From NCBI GenBank assembly GCA_902462015.1, contig CABPZV010000061.1, forward strand, positions 1 to 10,904: 10,904 nucleotides of DNA, given 5' to 3'. A model generated the notes under the pieces. That model worked only from the letters and a program-made list of their open reading frames with translations. It searched no databases and was not told the DNA's origin. Source of the DNA: an uncultured Eubacteriales bacterium. GTDB taxonomy: Bacteria; Bacillota; Clostridia; Oscillospirales; CAG-272. Shown here one piece after another: positions 7,417 to 10,904 of the stretch; position 1 is the stretch's first letter, and each line of letters opens with the position of its first letter. Made by a program: the position numbers and the translations under genes.

Positions 7417-8097
7417 TCATTCTCCACATAAACCCGATTCTCGTATCTGTCTTTGTAATTTTTGCAACAAATCATCTGTGTTATTCCAAACTATGAATTG
7501 TATTTGTTTTACATCAAAATGCAATTTGTCAAATTCATCTGAACGGCAAATATGTATAACCGTTTTTCCAATACCTTTCGCATAGCCTGCCTCATAATAA
7601 ACGCCTGCGTTTTGATAAGTAAAATCAGCAACAAGGAATTTACAACTTTGAATTTCTTCAAACATCTTTTCATAAATATTTCCATTATGCGCATCTAAAT
7701 CAAGATAATATGGATGATTCTTGGATGCAATAATTGCTGTTTCAGTACCACGGCGAATATCATCCACACAATCATATTTTTCTTTATTCATTGGCATGGA
7801 TACAAAAACCGAACCAGAAGCCGGTAAAACAGGATTCATTGTAGGAACATTATTTTTTCCTGTCGCAATTTGATATACTAATGCAAGTTGCTCGCCAGAT
7901 GCACTATTGATTAAAAAATCATGTAATGTTTTTAGGTTATCCTCGTGTACCCAAGAACTTGTTCCCTTGAATTCTTTTGATGGTAGTCCAAAGTAAGCCA
8001 TCAAATCTTCAATAATACCATATCTACCAAAATCAAAATAGTATTTATCTTCCTCAGCTTTCTTCCTAAAAATAGCATATATTTGTTCTTTATTCAT
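7417..8097 (-). CDS. Nucleoside 2-deoxyribosyltransferase/TIR-like domain protein between hsdM and hsdS
   Basis: The 226-residue protein has an N-terminal helical region (1-90; KEFKGTSSWVHEDNLKTLHD) that I do not recognise, and a C-terminal Rossmann-like domain (about 95-215). The latter reads SVFVSMPM at 96-103, then DLDAHNGNIYEKM, KFLVADFT at 153-160, NAGVYYEAGYAKG at 163-175, and KLHFDVKQIQFIVW at 191-204. This matches the nucleoside 2-deoxyribosyltransferase superfamily, whose catalytic Glu lies in the GxxxExG loop; here that is Glu169. TIR-type NAD-cleaving domains share this general fold. The likely substrate is a nucleoside, nucleotide or NAD-like molecule. The start ATG 8097 follows the hsdM stop by one base, with GAGAGG upstream. 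The stop TGA lies 16 bases before the hsdS ATG. It is therefore a built-in member of the restriction operon and could be a defence effector or nucleotide sensor. The fold is fairly sure; the function is inference. Confidence 0.82.
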   Translation of the reverse strand: MNKEQIYAIFRKKAEEDKYYFDFGRYGIIEDLMAYFGLPSKEFKGTSSWVHEDNLKTLHDFLINSASGEQLALVYQIATGKNNVPTMNPVLPASGSVFVSMPMNKEKYDCVDDIRRGTETAIIASKNHPYYLDLDAHNGNIYEKMFEEIQSCKFLVADFTYQNAGVYYEAGYAKGIGKTVIHICRSDEFDKLHFDVKQIQFIVWNNTDDLLQKLQRQIRESGLCGE

Positions 8098-8098
8098 T

Positions 8099-9673
8099 TT
8101 ACCTCTCGATCTCCCCGATAATTTTATCAATCTCATCACGCAGCACCTGTTCCCGCGCCACGATCTCTGCAATTTCTGCATTCAGCTTTACAATATCAAT
8201 CTTTTCCCGTGTGTCCTCCGCCTCTACATAGGTGGAAACCGAAAGATTATAGGCGTTCTGCTCGTTGCCTACCTCGTTGTTTGGCACAAGGCGACTGAAA
8301 TACTGTTTGTCCTTTCTTTCCGCGGCGGCAGTAACAATACGCTGAATATTCGCTTCTGAAAGTCGGTTATTTTTCGTCACCTTAACAAATTCCCGTGAAG
8401 CGTCTACAAACAAAATAGCATTATCCGTTTTGTTCTTTTTCAAAAGCATAATATCAACGGATATAGTGACATTGAGAAAGAGATTTGACGGCAGTTGAAT
8501 GATAGCATCCACATAGTTGTTATCCACAAGGTATTTACGAATTTTCTTTTCCGCACCGCCCCGGTACATAATACCGGGGAAACAGACGATTGCCGCCGCA
8601 CCGTTGTTCGCAAGCCATGAAAGGCTGTGCATAATAAACGCCATATCGCCTTTGGACGCAGGCGCAAGCACACCTGCGGGAGAAAAACGAATATCGTTTA
8701 TTAACAGCGGATTTTTATCTCCCTCCCACGGAACAGAGAAAGGCGGGTTGGAAACGATTAATTCAAAAGGCTGGTCATCCCAATGCTGAGGGCTTAAAAG
8801 CGTATCTTCACGCACGATGCTGAATTTATCGAAATCAATGTTATGTAAAAACATATTGATACGGCAAAGGTTATAGGTAGTCAGGTCGATCTCCTGCCCG
8901 AAAAATCCCTGCTCAATATTTTCTTTACCCAAAACCTTTTCAACCTTCAACAAAAGCGAACCCGAACCGCAGGCAGGATCATATACCTTGTTGATTCTCG
9001 TTTTGCCTATCGTGCCGAGACGGGCAAGCAGTTCAGAAACATCAGCAGGAGTAAAATACTGACCGCCCTTTTTGCCTGCGTTAGCGGCGTACATACCCAT
9101 CAAATATTCGTATGCGTCGCCGAACAAATCGGGATTGATACCGTCGGTCGAAAACAACGGCATTTTTTCTACACCGTTCAAAAGCTCCGCAAGCACCTTG
9201 TTTCTCTTGGCAACCGTTTCGCCGATGGATTTACTGTTTACATCGAAATCGTCAAACAAACCGGCAAAATCGTTTTCCGCTTCACCGCTGGCGGCGCTGC
9301 TCTCAATATGGTTAAAAACACGCTCTAAGGTTTCGTTTAGGTTTTCGTCCTTATCCGCACGGGCACGGACATTGCAGAAAAGCTCGCTCGGCAGAATGAA
9401 AAATCCCTTTTCTTGCACCAGTCCCTCACGGGCTGATTCTGCCTCCTCATCGGACATCTTTGCATAGTCAAAATCGGTGTTTCCGGCGGCGTATTCGCCT
9501 GCATTGATATAGGCGGCAAAATTCTCGGAAATATAGCGGTAAAACATTGTACCAAGAACATAAGATTTAAAGTCCCACTCGGACACATGCCCCGCGTGAA
9601 CAAGGTCGGTAGCAATTTTATATATTGTGCGGAACAACTCGTCCCGCTCCTGATCTTTCTTTATGTCAGCCAT
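8099..9673 (-). CDS. hsdM: Type I DNA methyltransferase subunit M (N6-adenine)
   Basis: It transfers a methyl group from S-adenosylmethionine to adenine in the target chosen by HsdS, protecting the host and forming the core of the restriction complex. The 524-residue length fits the family. The helical N-terminal domain (about 1-150; KSYVLGTMFYRYISE at 36-50) is followed by GGQYFTP at 203-209, motif I DPACGSG at 232-238 (cofactor binding), and the catalytic NPPF at 309-312. The C-terminal helical region contains NAYNLSVSTYV, a usual HsdM landmark. The start is ATG 9673, with AAGGAG about 8 bases upstream; that site overlaps the end of the xre gene, whose stop is only 5 bases away. The stop TAA precedes the next ATG by one base. 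All catalytic motifs are intact. Confidence 0.97.
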   Translation of the reverse strand: MADIKKDQERDELFRTIYKIATDLVHAGHVSEWDFKSYVLGTMFYRYISENFAAYINAGEYAAGNTDFDYAKMSDEEAESAREGLVQEKGFFILPSELFCNVRARADKDENLNETLERVFNHIESSAASGEAENDFAGLFDDFDVNSKSIGETVAKRNKVLAELLNGVEKMPLFSTDGINPDLFGDAYEYLMGMYAANAGKKGGQYFTPADVSELLARLGTIGKTRINKVYDPACGSGSLLLKVEKVLGKENIEQGFFGQEIDLTTYNLCRINMFLHNIDFDKFSIVREDTLLSPQHWDDQPFELIVSNPPFSVPWEGDKNPLLINDIRFSPAGVLAPASKGDMAFIMHSLSWLANNGAAAIVCFPGIMYRGGAEKKIRKYLVDNNYVDAIIQLPSNLFLNVTISVDIMLLKKNKTDNAILFVDASREFVKVTKNNRLSEANIQRIVTAAAERKDKQYFSRLVPNNEVGNEQNAYNLSVSTYVEAEDTREKIDIVKLNAEIAEIVAREQVLRDEIDKIIGEIER

Positions 9674-9678
9674 TGATA

Positions 9679-9900
9679 TTACTCCTTATCTTTGAGCCAT
9701 TCTGACTCTATTTCTTCAAAAGGGAAATCCCTGTTTTCGCAATAAGTCTTTATTTTCTTCATAGCCGTAATATTCGGCTTTGTTTTTCCGTTTTCCCAGC
9801 GATTTATCGTACCCACAGATACATTCAGCAGTTTAGCAAACTCTTCTTGTGATAGAAGCGCCCTTTTACGCATATTCCGTACTAACTCACTCAATGACAT
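9679..9900 (-). CDS. Small XRE-family helix-turn-helix regulator
   Basis: This 73-residue protein is almost only an XRE/Cro-type DNA-binding domain: MRKRALLSQEEFAKLL at about 10-25 and VSVGTINRWENGKTKP at 27-42, with the usual recognition helix around TINRWENG. It is the first gene of the restriction operon, only 5 bases before hsdM, and lies directly behind the operon promoter. By position it should act like a controller protein, setting the level of its own operon. Small XRE regulators in restriction systems often delay HsdR or prevent overexpression during entry into a new cell. ATG 9900 has GAAAGGAG about 12 bases upstream, a slightly long spacing. Direct repeats next to the -35 box are candidate binding sites. 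Confidence 0.9.
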   Translation of the reverse strand: MSLSELVRNMRKRALLSQEEFAKLLNVSVGTINRWENGKTKPNITAMKKIKTYCENRDFPFEEIESEWLKDKE

Positions 9901-9934
9901 TGTTCTGCCGTTCTCCTTTCAAAAGGTTGCTACT

Positions 9935-9963
9935 ATTATAACATAAACCTATCATTTTTTCAA
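9935..9963 (-). promoter_or_regulatory. Sigma-70/SigA-type promoter of the restriction operon
   Basis: On the minus strand TTGAAA (9963-9958) and TATAAT (9940-9935) are separated by exactly 17 bases. The -10 box is perfect and the -35 box matches 4 of 6 consensus positions. It lies about 35 bases upstream of the xre ATG, and no comparable promoter is seen in the short gaps between the following genes, so it probably drives the whole operon. Confidence 0.85.
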
Positions 9964-9989
9964 GTTTACTGCTCATTCTTATGTTTACT
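9964..9989. promoter_or_regulatory. Candidate operator: direct repeats beside the -35 box
   Basis: GTTTACT occurs at 9964-9970 and again at 9983-9989, 19 bases apart, about two helix turns. The first copy touches the -35 box. A related inverted pair is also present: AACATAA (9940-9946, between the -10 and -35 boxes) and TTATGTT (9979-9985). They are the best candidate sites for the XRE regulator, but short AT-rich repeats can arise by chance. Confidence 0.4.
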
Positions 9990-10000
9990 TGCATTTTGGT

Positions 10001-10032
10001 GGTACGCCTGCAATATTGTAGGCGTACCTTTT
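10001..10032 (+). terminator. Near-perfect 28-base palindrome followed by TTTT
   Basis: GGTACGCCT (10001-10009) pairs fully with AGGCGTACC (10020-10028), and the ten bases between them continue the symmetry apart from one G-T pair. TTTT follows on the plus strand, and AT-rich bases after that. It looks like a rightward terminator, yet no plus-strand gene ends before it. It may be an orphan terminator left by an insertion or a recombination or protein-binding site. The stem has no T tract in the minus direction. Confidence 0.5.
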
Positions 10033-10078
10033 GATATATACAAAGGTGGAATCCGTAATAAAGTAAGGAGGAATTTCA

Positions 10079-10670
10079 ATGCTCAAAATAGCATTCGACT
10101 CACAAGGCTGTATGTGACCGAAAGAAAGCAGATTTAGATGGAAAAAGATTGTACAAGAAGAATCTGCAAGCAGCCAACCGTAAGCGATAGACGGACATTT
10201 ATCGCGCCTCCACCGTACAGGAGCTTTGTACGGCAATGTTTCCGGGATTTCCGTTGTAAGAACAAATCTCTGCCGAACGCTTTCTATAAAGGCGGCAGAT
10301 TTATGATCTGTATCGGCATTGCGCAGTCGAATTTGTCTGACACTCTGTTATGCAGAGCTGCGCTGGGGCAGTCTTCACTAATGGGAAGATGAGTCCATAG
10401 TCCTAACCTCTTTTACAAATGAATAGTAGTTCTCTGCGATGAAATGAATGACCAGCTTTTCGGAATGATACCAACCTTTCGATATGATAATGATTATCTT
10501 TCCGATATGATGTATGACCTTCCTTTTGTCGCCGTTTCTATCGGGCGACAGCAAGATAGAAACGGCGGCGAGGAATCGTCCGAGAGGCCGTGCGGCAAGG
10601 CATTCAGGGATTACAAGAAATGAAAACGGGAGAAACGGCAGATAAATTCGCTGAAGCTGCCAATGGGTAA
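10079..10670 (+). pseudogene. Decayed gene, likely an integrative-element accessory gene of unknown function
   Basis: A strong AAGGAGG precedes ATG 10079, so this was a real gene start. The frame reads MLKIAFDSQGCM and hits TGA at 10115. Coding-like sequence then resumes in other frames. DGKRLYKKNLQAANRKR (from 10137) is stopped by TAG 10188, then DIYRASTVQELCTAMFPGFP runs to TAA 10257. Next, in a new frame, comes NAFYKGGRFMICIGIAQ (about 10280-10330), with stops at 10390 and 10420. The same frame goes on with FGMIPTFRYDNDYLSDMMYD (from about 10459). Finally, in another frame, REAVRQGIQGLQEMKTGETA leads to TAA 10668. Together this suggests one protein of roughly 200 residues broken by several stops and at least three frameshifts. 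I do not recognise a named family, though the pieces feel like conserved genes of Clostridia mobile elements. The split into pieces is my reading; alignment to intact homologues would settle it. Confidence 0.6.
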
Positions 10671-10812
10671 ACTATGCCTTGTCGCGTTATGATGCGCCTT
10701 TTCAAATGATAAATGCCCTACCCTTCGGATATGAGTATGACCATCCATTCGGAATGATACATTTCAAAATTTAAAGTCATTTCGGAAGTCTATGATATAC
10801 TTTTCGGAATGA
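10459..10812 (+). repeat. Scattered short repeats of the type TTCGGAATGAT
   Basis: Near-copies start at about 10459, 10478 (TTCGATATGAT), 10499 (TTCCGATATGAT), 10724 (TTCGGATATGAG), 10748 and 10803, with a looser copy at 10701 (TTCAAATGAT). ATGA occurs unusually often between 10440 and 10904. The first three lie within the decayed gene, the rest behind it. This may be iteron-like DNA, or the remains of repeated codons in a lost gene. Confidence 0.4.
10528..10567. repeat. 13-bp inverted repeat with an alternative shorter hairpin
   Basis: CGCCGTTTCTATC (10530-10542) and GATAGAAACGGCG (10555-10567) pair perfectly around a 12-base loop. GTCGCC (10528-10533) can instead pair with GGCGAC (10544-10549), so the two structures exclude each other. 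No T tract follows on either strand. It lies at the point where the decayed gene shifts frame. Confidence 0.7.
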
Positions 10813-10904
10813 CGGCGCAAATTTTACGCTATGTACTTGTTTATGCCCCTTATGATATCTTTCTTAAATGACCGCAAAAATATGACCTTCAATTTCAAAG
10901 GCGG
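10671..10904. other. Right end of window without an intact gene
   Basis: One short open stretch (QWVNYALSRYDAPFQMINAL, about 10661-10774) ends in TAA and has no start or ribosome binding site. It contains FGMI and YEYDHPF, which resemble the FGMI and RYDNDY words of the decayed gene before it, so it may be a diverged partial duplication. Beyond the short repeats listed separately, I see nothing that can be supported. Confidence 0.4.

Noticed and set aside
9072..9467. A 131-codon plus-strand open frame, rich in Ser and Ala
   Set aside because: It is antisense to hsdM, which is a full-length, motif-complete gene.
10138..10392. Short open frame starting MEKDC on the plus strand
   Set aside because: Only its second half is coding-like; the first half is out of frame with the better sequence DGKRLYKKNLQ. 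It is treated as part of the decayed gene.
1..10904. CRISPR array, rRNA or tRNA genes
   Set aside because: No regularly spaced repeats of 20-40 bases and no recognisable RNA gene sequences were seen.

Overview
The window looks like a defence island from a low-to-moderate GC member of the Bacillota, most likely a gut-type Clostridia. This rests on the strong AGGAGG-type ribosome binding sites, the large serine recombinase with a zinc ribbon, a Clostridia-like iron alcohol dehydrogenase, and remnants that resemble an integrative element. TGA is clearly used as a stop (hsdS and the gene before it both end in TGA), so the code is standard. No species can be named from the sequence alone.

Layout, left to right. 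(1) 2-451, plus strand: the C-terminal part of an iron-containing alcohol dehydrogenase, interrupted by one in-frame TGA. (2) 520-2160, minus strand: a large serine recombinase. Its reading frame runs on through at least two terminator-like hairpins, and a 15-residue ORF overlaps its start codon. (3) 2392-9900, minus strand: one compact operon, transcribed right to left in the order xre regulator, hsdM, deoxyribosyltransferase-like gene, hsdS, small membrane protein, hsdR. Gaps or overlaps between these genes are from -1 to about 16 bases. A near-consensus promoter (TTGAAA, 17 bases, TATAAT) lies upstream of xre. (4) 10001-10904, plus strand: a near-perfect palindrome followed by T's, then a decayed gene with several stops and frameshifts, and a tail of short repeats. 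No intact gene is seen there.

How the genes work together. HsdM, HsdS and HsdR form a complete type I restriction-modification system, with all key motifs present. HsdS carries three copies of a TELT tetrapeptide between its two half-subunits, the same place where EcoR124-type systems vary the spacer of their target site. The unusual part is the two extra genes inside the operon: a 226-residue protein with a nucleoside 2-deoxyribosyltransferase/TIR-like C-terminal domain between hsdM and hsdS, and a 209-residue coiled-coil plus multi-pass membrane protein between hsdS and hsdR. Their tight coupling suggests a type I system with an added nucleotide-acting enzyme and a membrane component. This is an inference from gene order and motifs. 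The recombinase downstream suggests that the cassette moved as, or within, a mobile element, with the alcohol dehydrogenase as flanking host DNA and the decayed gene on the right as older mobile-element debris.
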